DNA from: DASQBT01 sp963782495
GTDB lineage: Bacteria > Pseudomonadota > Gammaproteobacteria > Burkholderiales > Thiobacillaceae
DNA: 64,000 nucleotides
Direction: 5' to 3'
Assembly: GCA_963782495.1 (NCBI GenBank)
Contig: CAWAJU010000009.1
Coordinates: 62,001 to 126,000 of the forward strand
Shown one piece after another: positions 8,692 to 16,937 of this stretch. A program made the translations under genes and the position numbers. Position 1 is the first letter of the stretch; every line of letters starts with the position of its first letter. A model generated the notes under the pieces. It was not told the DNA's origin. It did no database searches and was given only the letters and a program-made list of their open reading frames with translations.

Positions 8692-8766
8692 GCGGGGACA
8701 GACGGGACGTTCACTGATTTCCATTTGCCACGAAGCTGAGAAATGTTCCGTCTGTCGCCGTATTTC
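8692..8766. repeat. REP-like palindromic element, copy 2
   Basis: The left arm GGGGACAGACGGGACGTTC and right arm GAAATGTTCCGTCTGTCGCC form an imperfect inverted repeat around ACTGATTTCCATTTGCC. The element lies between the 3' ends of two converging genes. Confidence 0.75.
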
Positions 8767-8778
8767 TTGAGTCACAAC

Positions 8779-9603
8779 TTATTGAGGACGAAGAACCTGG
8801 TAGCGCGTGATGGTATAGCCGAGGGCTGCACCGAGAAACACGTCAGAGGGGAAGTGAGCGCTTGTGGTTACGCGGGAAAGGCTGACCGCGGCCGCGAAGC
8901 CGTATACCGCCCAAGGCACCCAGCGGTGAGTGTGGTAGCGGGTCGCAACGACCGTGGCTACGGCAAAGGCACCTGCGGCGTGTCCTGAGGGGAAACTGCT
9001 TCCTTTAAAAGGTGATTTCCCGCCGCTGAAAAAAGTGTCATTGAATGGGGCTCCAGGCGCCACGTCAGAGGGGCGCCGCCTGCGGGTGACTGCCTTGATC
9101 GCCAGATCAACCACAGCGCTGTCCGCGTAAGCCTCTCCAGCAAGCAGGGCAGTACTCACCTGATACGAGTCATGCCGCATGTAGCCTGCAATCATCAGCG
9201 AAGCTGGCAAAGCTATCACCTCGGCGCTTGTGATCGGCGCGTCGAAGGTGTCATTCACATCGTCCAGATTTCCGGAATGAGAGCGGAAATAGGGCATTGC
9301 GTGCGGATCAGCGACGATCAACCCGGCGGTCCCGCCGGCTATTGCAAGCGTCGGCAGCCAATAATGTCCCTTCGCCAATTGAGATGGAAACAAGAACCAA
9401 ATGGCTTTTTGATCGTGAAGGAAACCCTTTGGCAGGCTGCGCCAGGTCACTTCCCGGCTCGCCTGGGAGTCCGACCGGTCTGCGCCGATCCGGCTCGTAT
9501 GGGACGGGCTATCCGGCCACTGCGAATTCGTGGTTTGCGAACTGACCAGTTGGGGTGTAACCGTCACCGCTGCAAGCAGTACGAGGAGTCGCCATGTTGC
9601 CAT
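8779..9603 (-). CDS. PAP2-family phosphatase, exported
   Basis: All three phosphatase motifs of the PAP2/acid phosphatase superfamily are present: K-AVTRRR-RP, PSGHA (SSFPSGHAAG) and SRVTTSAHFPSD. The likely start MATWRLLVLLAAVTV (9603) begins a signal peptide. An upstream in-frame ATG at 9687 would precede it with 28 hydrophilic residues. The product is predicted to be periplasmic or membrane-attached and to remove phosphate from a lipid phosphate such as undecaprenyl pyrophosphate or phosphatidic acid. The substrate is not deducible. Confidence 0.88.
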   Translation of the reverse strand: MATWRLLVLLAAVTVTPQLVSSQTTNSQWPDSPSHTSRIGADRSDSQASREVTWRSLPKGFLHDQKAIWFLFPSQLAKGHYWLPTLAIAGGTAGLIVADPHAMPYFRSHSGNLDDVNDTFDAPITSAEVIALPASLMIAGYMRHDSYQVSTALLAGEAYADSAVVDLAIKAVTRRRRPSDVAPGAPFNDTFFSGGKSPFKGSSFPSGHAAGAFAVATVVATRYHTHRWVPWAVYGFAAAVSLSRVTTSAHFPSDVFLGAALGYTITRYQVLRPQ

Positions 9604-9801
9604 AGCAAACTTAGATGTAATTTTGTGGTCGATGGTAGGCTGACGGTTCCGGCACTCAGCGCACTGGTGGTCTAATTCGGGATTCAAGATCGGGACAAGT
9701 CGAATGATAATTCGGGGGCAGATGGCCCCCTTTTCTCCGGTCTGAGCGCATTTTCCTCAATCTTTGGGGATGCCGTGGATCGCATCGGGTAGGTGTCGGA
9801 A

Positions 9802-9830
9802 TTGGGGACACCTCCGTCTGTCCCTGAATT
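9802..9830. repeat. REP-like element, single arm (copy 3)
   Basis: GGGGACA followed by CCTCCGTCTGTCCCTG matches one arm of the elements at 6914 and 8692. It lies just after the PhoD gene end. Confidence 0.5.
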
Positions 9831-9856
9831 CCGTCCTTCTCCCGAATTTTCGCCCC

Positions 9857-11962
9857 CTAAATCGAGAACGCCGGATTGCCCTCTATCACCTTCTGCTCGA
9901 GATTCGGGCGTTCGTGCTTTCCCCAGAGCTTTGCGGCGTGTCGAACCCGATAGAGAATAGGTCCGCCATTCGGCTGGTCCTGGCGAACGATGGGACGCGG
10001 CACGCAGATGAAGTCCGTCTCCAGCCGGTCCGCTGCTGCGTGCACGACCGCATAGCCATGGCCGCCCATGTCAACAAACGACAGGTGCGGTGACAAATCC
10101 GGGTTGGAAAGCTGGCGTGCTTTTTGCACGTCGCCACTCTTCGCGTATTCCAGGCAGGAGCGGACACCGTGACGCACCAGCATATTAATGGTGGGTTGCG
10201 GACGGTTGTCACCCGGACCTTGCCCGAGGAACAAGGCCCGCAGCGGATCATCTTTGTGCAGTTGATGTTCCATCGCCTCCACCGCTCCGGGCGCGGAGAT
10301 GGATCCAACCACGAATGCGACACCTACGGGGTCAAACGGCTTCGGCGGAAGAGACTTCGCCGATAAACCGGCCCAGAAGCTATGCGCATCGCCAGCCACC
10401 GTGGCGAGCCCGGTGATTTCGTGCTGGCGAATGAAATCGTAGATCTCTCCGAGCTCCTGATAGGCACCGGTGATGCCGCCGCCAAAGCTGGCATATCCGG
10501 CCCCGGGCCAGGCGCTGGCAACCATCCCGGGAGGAAGGTTCAGCGGGTCGGCGCGCATATCCAGAGTCGAAGTTGTGCTGCCCCAGATTTTCCAAGTCGC
10601 TTTCGAATTCCGCAGTTGTTCCAGAAACCAAGCTTTTTGCTCGACCCCGAGAATGGTCTGCGGGGGATCCGCCTTGCGGAGGTTTGGAACTTGCTTGTCC
10701 CCGAAACGGATGGTGTCGGGCGGATTGCCTCCGTTGTAATCCCGGCCGCCATCGAGTATCTCAAACACCTCTTCAGGCATAAACTCCGAATAGTCTTTAT
10801 TAAAAAAATCTGCGTCAGCGAATTTGGTTCCGGGGTCCTCCGACCGGTAGCTTCGCTCGTCGGTGATCATGAGTTCCACGTTCCGTCCCCAGCGCAGCGA
10901 CCGGTATCCCTTCAGACTATTAATCGCCGCAAGATTGTTGGACTCCTGCCCGAGTCCATGCTCATCGAAAGTCGTGACCGGGGCATCTTTAACCACAGGC
11001 GGATTGAAAACTTCGAGTGAGGCACCACCACTCTTCGCCATGCGCGCGGGCTGATACTCAAAAAGTGCCTGCATGGCTGCGACCTTGCGCGTCTGCGCGG
11101 GACGCGTTTTGCCGTCGAACACTTGCAAGGCTTGCCATCCTTGCCAGCTGAACTCATGGTTGTCCCACATGGGAACAAAGGGCCAGCGGGCACGAGCATC
11201 CTGCAAGTCGGGATCATGCAGGTAGGCGCGATACACGGCGCGGTAGTCATCCACGTTGACCGGGATGTGGAAGTCGTCAACTTTCTCTCCCTGAGGATAG
11301 CGAACCAGTTCCCTGACCTTGCGGTCGTAATAAGTGGCGCGGTCCTCGGGATACCAGACCAGCTCGTATATGAAGTCGCCCAGATGCAGAACGAAGCTGA
11401 GCCGGTCCTGCTCGGAGGCGTGCTCATCCTCGAAGATCATTCTTCGGTAGGCGTTCTGCGCTCCGAGGTTTGCGTTCTGACAACTGACGAACGCGAAGCG
11501 CACCGGCCGGGGATCATCCTCGGCAGGCGCGGTGATGGTGCGGCCAACGCGGCTGCCGTTACCCTCAGGATCGATAAAGCGATACCAATAGACCTGGGCC
11601 GGCTTCAGTCCTCCAACCAGCACACGACAGGTCCAATCCGCCTCCGCCGAAATCGGTACCTTCTGAGTTGCGATCACGCGCTGGAATGCCGGGTCGAGCG
11701 CGACTTCGACTGTCAATTTTTGGGCGATCGGTTCCTGGGCCGGTTTAGGCTGCGGTTGGATGCGGTCGGACTGCGGTGCCCGCCGGGTCCACAGCAACAC
11801 GCTGTTACTGTCGGGATCGCCGGAGGCTACACCTTCCGGGAAAAGGTCGCGACGCTCGCGCCAGGAAATCTTCGAAGGAGTCGAGAATGAGCGGCCCCAA
11901 GCCGCTTCCGCACCCAGCACCGCGGCCACAGCGAGAAAATCGCGACGGCTGATATTCCCCAT
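9857..11962 (-). CDS. phoD: PhoD-type alkaline phosphatase/phosphodiesterase, Tat-exported
   Basis: The 701-residue protein starts with a twin-arginine signal (SRRDFLAVAAVLG). A short N-terminal Fn3-like domain follows (EGVASGDPDSNSVLLWTR...), then the PhoD metallophosphatase domain: FAFVSCQN, VLHLGDFIYE (metal-binding Asp), PMWDNHEFSWQG (Asn-His), and a late TVAGDAHSFWAG (His). PhoD enzymes release phosphate from mono- and diesters, including teichoic acid, in the periplasm or outside, using calcium and iron. The family is typically induced by phosphate starvation, but no Pho box could be verified. The length is somewhat above the usual 500-600 residues. Confidence 0.92.
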   Translation of the reverse strand: MGNISRRDFLAVAAVLGAEAAWGRSFSTPSKISWRERRDLFPEGVASGDPDSNSVLLWTRRAPQSDRIQPQPKPAQEPIAQKLTVEVALDPAFQRVIATQKVPISAEADWTCRVLVGGLKPAQVYWYRFIDPEGNGSRVGRTITAPAEDDPRPVRFAFVSCQNANLGAQNAYRRMIFEDEHASEQDRLSFVLHLGDFIYELVWYPEDRATYYDRKVRELVRYPQGEKVDDFHIPVNVDDYRAVYRAYLHDPDLQDARARWPFVPMWDNHEFSWQGWQALQVFDGKTRPAQTRKVAAMQALFEYQPARMAKSGGASLEVFNPPVVKDAPVTTFDEHGLGQESNNLAAINSLKGYRSLRWGRNVELMITDERSYRSEDPGTKFADADFFNKDYSEFMPEEVFEILDGGRDYNGGNPPDTIRFGDKQVPNLRKADPPQTILGVEQKAWFLEQLRNSKATWKIWGSTTSTLDMRADPLNLPPGMVASAWPGAGYASFGGGITGAYQELGEIYDFIRQHEITGLATVAGDAHSFWAGLSAKSLPPKPFDPVGVAFVVGSISAPGAVEAMEHQLHKDDPLRALFLGQGPGDNRPQPTINMLVRHGVRSCLEYAKSGDVQKARQLSNPDLSPHLSFVDMGGHGYAVVHAAADRLETDFICVPRPIVRQDQPNGGPILYRVRHAAKLWGKHERPNLEQKVIEGNPAFSI

Positions 11963-12223
11963 GTTCTAGTTCCTCAATTCTGTCATCCCAACCGGAGCAG
12001 GCCCAAGCAAAGCGAAGGGACGGCGCAGTGGAGGGACCTGCTTTGGGGCACCTTTTTCCCCTGCAAGGCCCACGCGCACACTGGAGATGAGACGTCTCGT
12101 CCCAAATCGTGAGAGCGAGCATGTCGGCCGATCATGTTGGACGGTCTAGTGCTGCGAGTGTGAGCAGAAGAACTTGCCTATTGGGAGAAAAGCCGGCGGG
12201 ACAGACGAGTTATCCACCATGCA

Positions 12224-12493
12224 TCAGGGCCAGTCCTGGGCGCCGTGGTAGATGCGGGAGATTTCAACGCTGTGCTCTTTCACCTGGTAGACGGCGATAT
12301 AGGGAGTGAACATCAATTCACGCCGTCCGCTGATGCGCCCAGGACGGCCACGCTGAGGAAAGTCCTTGAGTGCCGCACAACCTTCATAGATGGCTTTCAC
12401 GATTTCGCGGGCTGCGCTGGGGTTGTCTTTTGCGATGCGCTTAAATATACGCTCCAGGTCTTCAGCGGCGAGCGGTGACCACCGGATTTCCAT
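12224..12493 (-). CDS. ParE/RelE-type toxin
   Basis: The 89-residue product has the ParE/RelE fold signature: MEIRWSPLAAEDLERIFKRIAKDNPSAA, then LKDFPQRGRPGRISGRRELMFTPYIAVYQV and a C-terminal ISRIYHGAQDWP. The gene overlaps the stop of the upstream small gene by one base, and that neighbour is the expected antitoxin. It is the first of two toxin-antitoxin pairs within 1.2 kb, both on the minus strand. Confidence 0.9.
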   Translation of the reverse strand: MEIRWSPLAAEDLERIFKRIAKDNPSAAREIVKAIYEGCAALKDFPQRGRPGRISGRRELMFTPYIAVYQVKEHSVEISRIYHGAQDWP

Positions 12494-12717
12494 CAGGAAC
12501 GGAAGAGCCGATCGATCCGCTCCCCCACTTGTTCGTGGGTGAGATATTGACCGCGATCCAGTGAGGCTTCGCCGAGCTTGACGGCATCCACAAAGCGGGC
12601 TTCCTCGGCGAGAAAGCGGATAATCGCTTCCTGGGCAAGCGCATCCGGGTCCCGGCCCCGCTGGCTGGCCAGTTCCGCAAGCTGTTGCTGCTGCTCGGGG
12701 GTAAGACGTACTTCCAT
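12493..12717 (-). CDS. Antitoxin partner of the ParE/RelE toxin
   Basis: Starting at the ATG at 12717 (the frame opens at 12753, but MEVRLTPEQQQQLAELASQRG is the natural start), the protein has an N-terminal beta strand and two helices resembling a ribbon-helix-helix module, then an acidic C-terminal helix that would wrap the toxin. It lies directly upstream of and overlaps the toxin gene, in the usual antitoxin-first order. No specific family name is assured. Confidence 0.75.
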   Translation of the reverse strand: MEVRLTPEQQQQLAELASQRGRDPDALAQEAIIRFLAEEARFVDAVKLGEASLDRGQYLTHEQVGERIDRLFRS

Positions 12718-12808
12718 GAATCTATGGTAAGGAGCGTCCGTGCGGCCTGTCAATGGAACAAGTTCCTTCAGTCAAGAAATGCGCGAGACACAAAAACCGG
12801 ACAAAACC

Positions 12809-12827
12809 GGGGACAGACGGAACGTTC
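12809..12827. repeat. REP-like element, single arm (copy 4)
   Basis: GGGGACAGACGGAACGTTC is the left arm of the element seen at 8692. It abuts the 3' end of the damaged parE gene, whose stop is at 12830. Confidence 0.6.
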
Positions 12828-12829
12828 CC

Positions 12830-13145
12830 TCAGAAAAGAGCTTCCAAATCACGCGCTCCGTGAACCACACGAAGAACCAGGAGCTTCGATCCCCGCACCT
12901 GATAGAAAAGCAAATGTTTTGAAAATCCACCCACAGGCTGGCTGCGGACATTTCTCAACTCCGGAGCTTTGAATGAGCGGGCTTTTCCGCTGGCTGGGTT
13001 TCTTAAGATACGCAGGACAGTGGCGGTTACAGCTTTGTCCCAACGCTTCGCTAAGGGATGGCCGGACTTTCGCTAGATACCAATCTGCTTGTTCCAAAAT
13101 ATCAGCGACAGCCAAATCACTGAGAACAAGCTGAACTTTTTTCAA
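12830..13145 (-). pseudogene. Second ParE-type toxin, one frameshift
   Basis: The gene starts MKKVQLVLSDLAVADILEQADWYLA and then leaves frame. After removal of one base in an AAA run near 13073 it continues KSGHPLAKRWDKAVTATVLR, later KARSFKAPELRNVRSQPVGG, then HLLFYQVRG and LVLRVVHGARDLEALF, a complete ParE ending. Without correction it would end as an unrelated 98-residue product. The start overlaps the upstream antitoxin stop by four bases (ATGA), so the pair is coupled. Whether the toxin is truly inactivated or the base is an error cannot be told here. Confidence 0.82.
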
Positions 13146-13399
13146 GTTCTCCGGGCTCGCTCACGCAGGGCGGAGATCAAACCTTTTCTTCGTATCTCCG
13201 CCACTGGCAGTTCGATCTTGGGGCCCTTGGCTGCCGCGATCAGGTCTTGCTCCAAATTTCCCAGACGGCGTTCCTTGTCCTGGCGAATCAGTTCGCGAAC
13301 GTACTCGCTCGGCGTTCCCCAGTCCCCGGACGCGACTTGTCCTTCCACGTAGTCTTTCAGGGCTTCCGGAAGTGAGATGTTTAAAGAGGTCATTGCCAT
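13142..13399 (-). CDS. ParD-type antitoxin (CC2985 family)
   Basis: The 85-residue protein MTSLNISLPEALKDYVEGQV..GDWGTPSEYVRELIRQDKERR is a textbook ParD ribbon-helix-helix antitoxin with a C-terminal toxin-binding helix. It would bind its own promoter as a dimer and neutralise the ParE encoded by the overlapping downstream gene. The ATG two codons upstream (MAMTSL) is an equally possible start. Confidence 0.9.
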   Translation of the reverse strand: MAMTSLNISLPEALKDYVEGQVASGDWGTPSEYVRELIRQDKERRLGNLEQDLIAAAKGPKIELPVAEIRRKGLISALRERARRT

Positions 13400-13555
13400 A
13401 CCTTCATATTATGGCAGTTTATGACGAACTACTCAACTTATTTCAATTTGGGCTATAACAGCACAAGGTCTCTCCACTCCGCGGATCATCGCTCCGCGAC
13501 GATCTGCTCCGGTCGAGATGACAGGGTGGTCGAAAAACCGGGAACCGCCGTGAAC

Positions 13556-14493
13556 CTACTGATGCAATGAGAATCCAGACGGCAAAGCTGCCTCAAGATT
13601 GATTTGTTCTCCAGTGATGGGGTGGTGGAAATTCAGAAATTGGGCGTGCAGGAAATATCCTCCGTCGCCCGGGAGGCCGGGGAGATTTTCAAGAGGCTGG
13701 CCGGATAAACCATACAGAGGATCGCCTACCAGGGGATGGCCGATGGATGCCAGATGGATTCTGATTTGATGAGGGCGTCCCGAACCTAGGGTTACCTCAA
13801 ATGTTGTGGTGCTTGGCTGCTGCTTGACGCCGTGCTGCTTGGCGCCCGTGAGATCACCTTCGCCAGTGACTTTGACGGCTTGCCACTTGGGTTGGCGGCC
13901 CACACCATGCCGAGGCGCGGGTGCGGCACAAGGCCGATGGGGGTGAGGATTTCGTAGGCGTCGTGCTGTGCGACGTTTTGAGCCAGTGCCCAGTAGATTT
14001 TCTGAATTCTGGGTGTGTTCCAGTCCGCGCCTAGTTTAGCGGCGGCCTGCGCTGTTTTGGCGAAGAGGACGATGCCGCTCGTGCCTCGGCCTAACCGGTG
14101 AACAGGGTTCGCGTTCGGGGTTTGCTTTTGCACTATTTTCTTCTGAACCAGGCGCAGGAGGGTGTTTTCCATGAAGCCGGCGCCGGGGAGAGTGGGCAGC
14201 CCGCTTGGTTTGTTGACGGCCAACAGATGGGCGTCTTCAAGCAGGATTTCGAAGTGCTGAGGAGTGTCCGGCTCGATCCAGGGTGGGCGGTTCCAGACAA
14301 GGGTTTGTCCTGAAGTGAGCGATTCGCTTCCGGTGGCGGTGACGCCGTTCACGGTGACTTCTCCGTTGTCGAGGTTTTGTTGCCAGGCTTGTCGGGTTGA
14401 ATGTGGGTAAAGGCTTGCAAGGTGGGAGAGCAGGGTCTGTCCATGATCTTTGCTGCCGATGATTGTGGTAAAGGCATAGCCCCGGTTGAGCAT
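13556..14493 (-). CDS. RluA-family pseudouridine synthase (one frameshift; unusual catalytic loop)
   Basis: An N-terminal S4-like part (NGEVTVNGVTATGSESLTSGQTLVW) precedes the catalytic domain: HLLAVNKPSGLPTLPGAGFMENTLL, NPVHRLGRGTSGIVLFAKT, then in another frame TTFEVTLGSGRPHQIRIHLA and GHPLVGDPLYG to the end. The frame changes near 13895-13905. Such enzymes isomerise uridine in rRNA or tRNA. In RluA enzymes the loop reads HRLDxxTSG with a catalytic aspartate. Here the codon is GGC, giving glycine. I recall the same HRLGRGTSG form in some plant organellar-type homologues, so this may be a clade feature rather than a defect, but I could not check it. Confidence 0.85.
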
Positions 14494-14651
14494 GTGACTT
14501 GAGTGTAAGCTATGGCATCTATGGCAGGAGTGGCTCGGTTGCGAGGGCCCCTGGATGGAGGTTTGTCCGTCATTCGGGATATAACGGTGACGGGGTCAGG
14601 GACCAGAAGTCTGCTCGATGCTGCGGCCCCGTCAAGGAGACACCATAACGC

Positions 14652-15173
14652 ATGAACACAACCAGGCCCACACGTCTGAACATCATTGCCGCAGTTGGTC
14701 TTGCGGTCGGCGGAGTGTTTGGCTTACTGGGGAGCGTCGTCGCGCAATCAAATCTCAGGGCAGCTTTCTGGGGGATTGACTCTGTCGGACTGATCGTGGC
14801 TACGGCACTACTCACATTGAAATACTTCCGGGCGGGAGATGACATTGTTTCCGCCGGGTTTTTAGTGTTCGCCATCGGAGAGGCTGTCATGCTATCGGGG
14901 ACTGCCGCGACGCTCGAAGGAAGTGTTCCTGCGTTTGCCGCCGGCACAGCGTTGTGGTCCGCCGCCCTGCTGCTCACATGTATTCCCAAACAATTCGCCA
15001 TTGGAGTTCGTCTGGTAGGCATCATTGGTTCGATTCTGTTTGCGATTACTGCATCAAGAATATTTTGGGGTGAACAGGTGTTGCCAACCTCCCGGCCCCT
15101 CCCTTTTTTCGCCTACCCTTTCCTCGTCCTTACGTTCGCCGGCTGGATCTGGACACTTTTGAAGAGGGATTGA
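14652..15173 (+). CDS. Hypothetical membrane protein, about five helices
   Basis: The 173-residue product is very hydrophobic, with helices near residues 10-32, 37-57, 65-85, 93-113, 117-135 and 148-168, and short charged loops. No family is recognised. The sequence ...IPKQFAIGVRLVGIIGSILFAITA resembles small integral membrane proteins of unknown role found singly in soil bacteria. It has no operon partner: the next gene is more than 300 bases away and rluA is divergent. Confidence 0.65.
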   Translation: MNTTRPTRLNIIAAVGLAVGGVFGLLGSVVAQSNLRAAFWGIDSVGLIVATALLTLKYFRAGDDIVSAGFLVFAIGEAVMLSGTAATLEGSVPAFAAGTALWSAALLLTCIPKQFAIGVRLVGIIGSILFAITASRIFWGEQVLPTSRPLPFFAYPFLVLTFAGWIWTLLKRD

Positions 15174-15484
15174 AGATCCGCTCGATCAATCCAGAAAGGA
15201 GCAATGCGTGACTGCGCTAGAGCGTGGGTTAAAACGGCTGCGGTTCGATGACTGCACTCGTGACGCCGTTTGTCTCGCACTGAATGGCGCTGACGCTCGC
15301 CAGGTTGCTCGTCGCTGCCGCCATCCCTTGCCCGGTCTTGTCCGCGGATCATCGCCGCTCACAGTGCCGACTTTACCGACAGTGGATTGATTTCGATGCG
15401 CGCGGGGAGTATTGCTTAAGTAACTCGCTTTGTTTCCTTACCCCGCTTGTGTAGGCCGTGGATTCGCGCCGGAAAGACTATGAG
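15174..15484. other. Gene-free stretch
   Basis: No supported gene or RNA is seen. A short GTG-started frame at 15208 (60 codons) has no recognisable features and is not called. Confidence 0.4.
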
Positions 15485-16083
15485 ATGCGAAAAGGGTTCA
15501 CGAGAAAACCACAAGCGGACGATCCCGCGACGCCAGTCAAGAACTACATCACGCCGGGCGGCCTCAGCGCCTGAAAGATGAGCACCGGTTTCTGCTCACC
15601 AGGGAACGCCCGGCCGTGGTGGAGGTGGTGGCGTGGGCTGCCGGCAACGGCGATCGCAGTGAAAACGCCGACTATCAGTACGGCAAGCGGCGGCTGCGGC
15701 AGATCGATGGGCGGATTCGCTTTCTTACGAAGCGAATCGAAGCCGCGGAAGTGGTGGACCCGGAGGCTCCGAGAGCGGGGCAGGCGGCGACGAGGGCGTT
15801 CTTCGGAGCGACCGTGCGCTATGCCAATGCCGCGGGAGCGGAGCGAGTGGTGAGCATCGTGGGCACCGACGAGGTCGATCTCGACCGTAACCACATCAGC
15901 TGGGTGTCGCCTCTGGGGCGCGCGTTGATGAAGTCGGCAGCGGGTGACAGCGTCGTTCTTCAAGCGCCGGGCGGCACAGAATCCCTGACCGTGCTGGAAG
16001 TGAGTTACGAGCGCATTGCTGTGGAACCGTTCCGTGAACCACCTGGATCCGAGGCCTCGGCAAAGGCTCGCCCACCTTTTTAG
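15485..16083 (+). CDS. greB: GreB-like transcription elongation factor (one frameshift)
   Basis: GreB factors insert a coiled-coil into RNA polymerase to trigger cleavage of backtracked RNA. The start MRKGFTRKPQADDPATPVKNY (ATG 15485) has the normal GreB opening. After loss of one C near 15565 the protein continues LQRLKDEHRFLLTRERP, then VVEVVAWAAGNGDRSENADY, which carries the acidic tip (DRSENADY), and GKRRLRQIDGRIRFLTKRIEAAEVVDP. The C-terminal FKBP-like domain ends HISWVSPLGRALMKSAAGDSV. The restored protein is about 200 residues, somewhat longer than E. coli GreB because of extensions at both ends. Confidence 0.9.
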
Positions 16084-16476
16084 CCGGCTGAGTTTCAATT
16101 GAGGCTGCCCCACTCCGGTTTTTTCCGGGTGGGCCGGCCTCAGGTGGGTCAAAAGCGGGGAAAGGTTGGGCGAGTCCGCCTGGGAACGAAGTCAAAATCC
16201 CCTCTTCTCGCAAAAAATCGCGGAACGGGGCACCCGCGGCTAAAAAGTAACACTGATCGCGCAAAGCGCGGATGCACTTAAAAGTTAAAATCTCCACCCT
16301 CTTCGCAAAAGCGCGAAGGAGGGTAGGCACCCGCTGAGCTGATGGTCTCCTCCGAAGCAATTCTTCCTGGACCCTATCCTTTTGCAATTCCATGATCCGC
16401 AAGGCTTTATCCCTACTAGTTCCATGACTTCCGTAACTTTTAAGGGTTGATTCCCCGGTGTAATCTGCACCACGTA
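16084..16476. other. Gene-free stretch with short hairpins
   Basis: No coding sequence is supported. An imperfect hairpin with a T6 loop (CCACTCCGG...CCGGGTGG, 16109-16133) follows greB, and a CGC-AAAA-GCG hairpin with repeated GGCACCCGC words lies at 16225-16340. These look like repeat debris rather than defined signals. Confidence 0.35.
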
Positions 16477-16908
16477 ATGTCGAACAATGGGCAATTTGCG
16501 GAAGACGCGAATAGGGGTGCAGGGGTGGAAGTTCGGAGGGAAAATTTGCGGTCCGCAGAAGGCGTGAGCCGAGAAAGCGCACCCACCAAGGGCGGCCGCG
16601 CCCGCTACACGGACATGCAAAGCGCGGTGCGATTTCCTATCAAGCTGCCGATTTCAGTGAAGTCGAAATCCGGCGCGAACACAGCTGAAACAGAAAATAT
16701 TTCGGCCAACGGCGTCCTCTTCCATGTGGACTCGGAAATGCCGGTGGGCTCGTTGGTGGATTTTACGATTTCATTGCCCGCGGACGTAGTGGGTTCTGAA
16801 GCCGACGTGCAGCTGGACTGCCGCGGACGGGTGGTCCGAAATTTTGAAGAGGATGGCCGCCGCGGCGTCGGCGTGGTCATCGACGAATATCGCTTTGAAC
16901 GCCGCTAA
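16477..16908 (+). CDS. PilZ-domain protein
   Basis: After about 45 variable residues comes a PilZ domain: RARYTDMQSAVRFPIKLPI, ETENISANGVLFHVDSEMPVGSLVDF, CRGRVVRNFEEDGRRGVGVVI. PilZ domains bind cyclic di-GMP through an RxxxR motif and D/NxSxxG. The second motif is present as ENISANG, while the first arginine motif is not clear, so binding is uncertain. The ATG at 16477 is preferred to a TTG at 16447. The gene ends 29 bases before the LuxR-type regulator, so the two are probably co-transcribed. Confidence 0.85.
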   Translation: MSNNGQFAEDANRGAGVEVRRENLRSAEGVSRESAPTKGGRARYTDMQSAVRFPIKLPISVKSKSGANTAETENISANGVLFHVDSEMPVGSLVDFTISLPADVVGSEADVQLDCRGRVVRNFEEDGRRGVGVVIDEYRFERR

Positions 16909-16937
16909 GGCCGGGAACTGAAGGGCAAGGACACCGA

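Noticed and set aside
15208..15390. 60-codon GTG-started frame after the membrane protein
   Set aside because: No recognisable features, and the length is within chance for this GC content.
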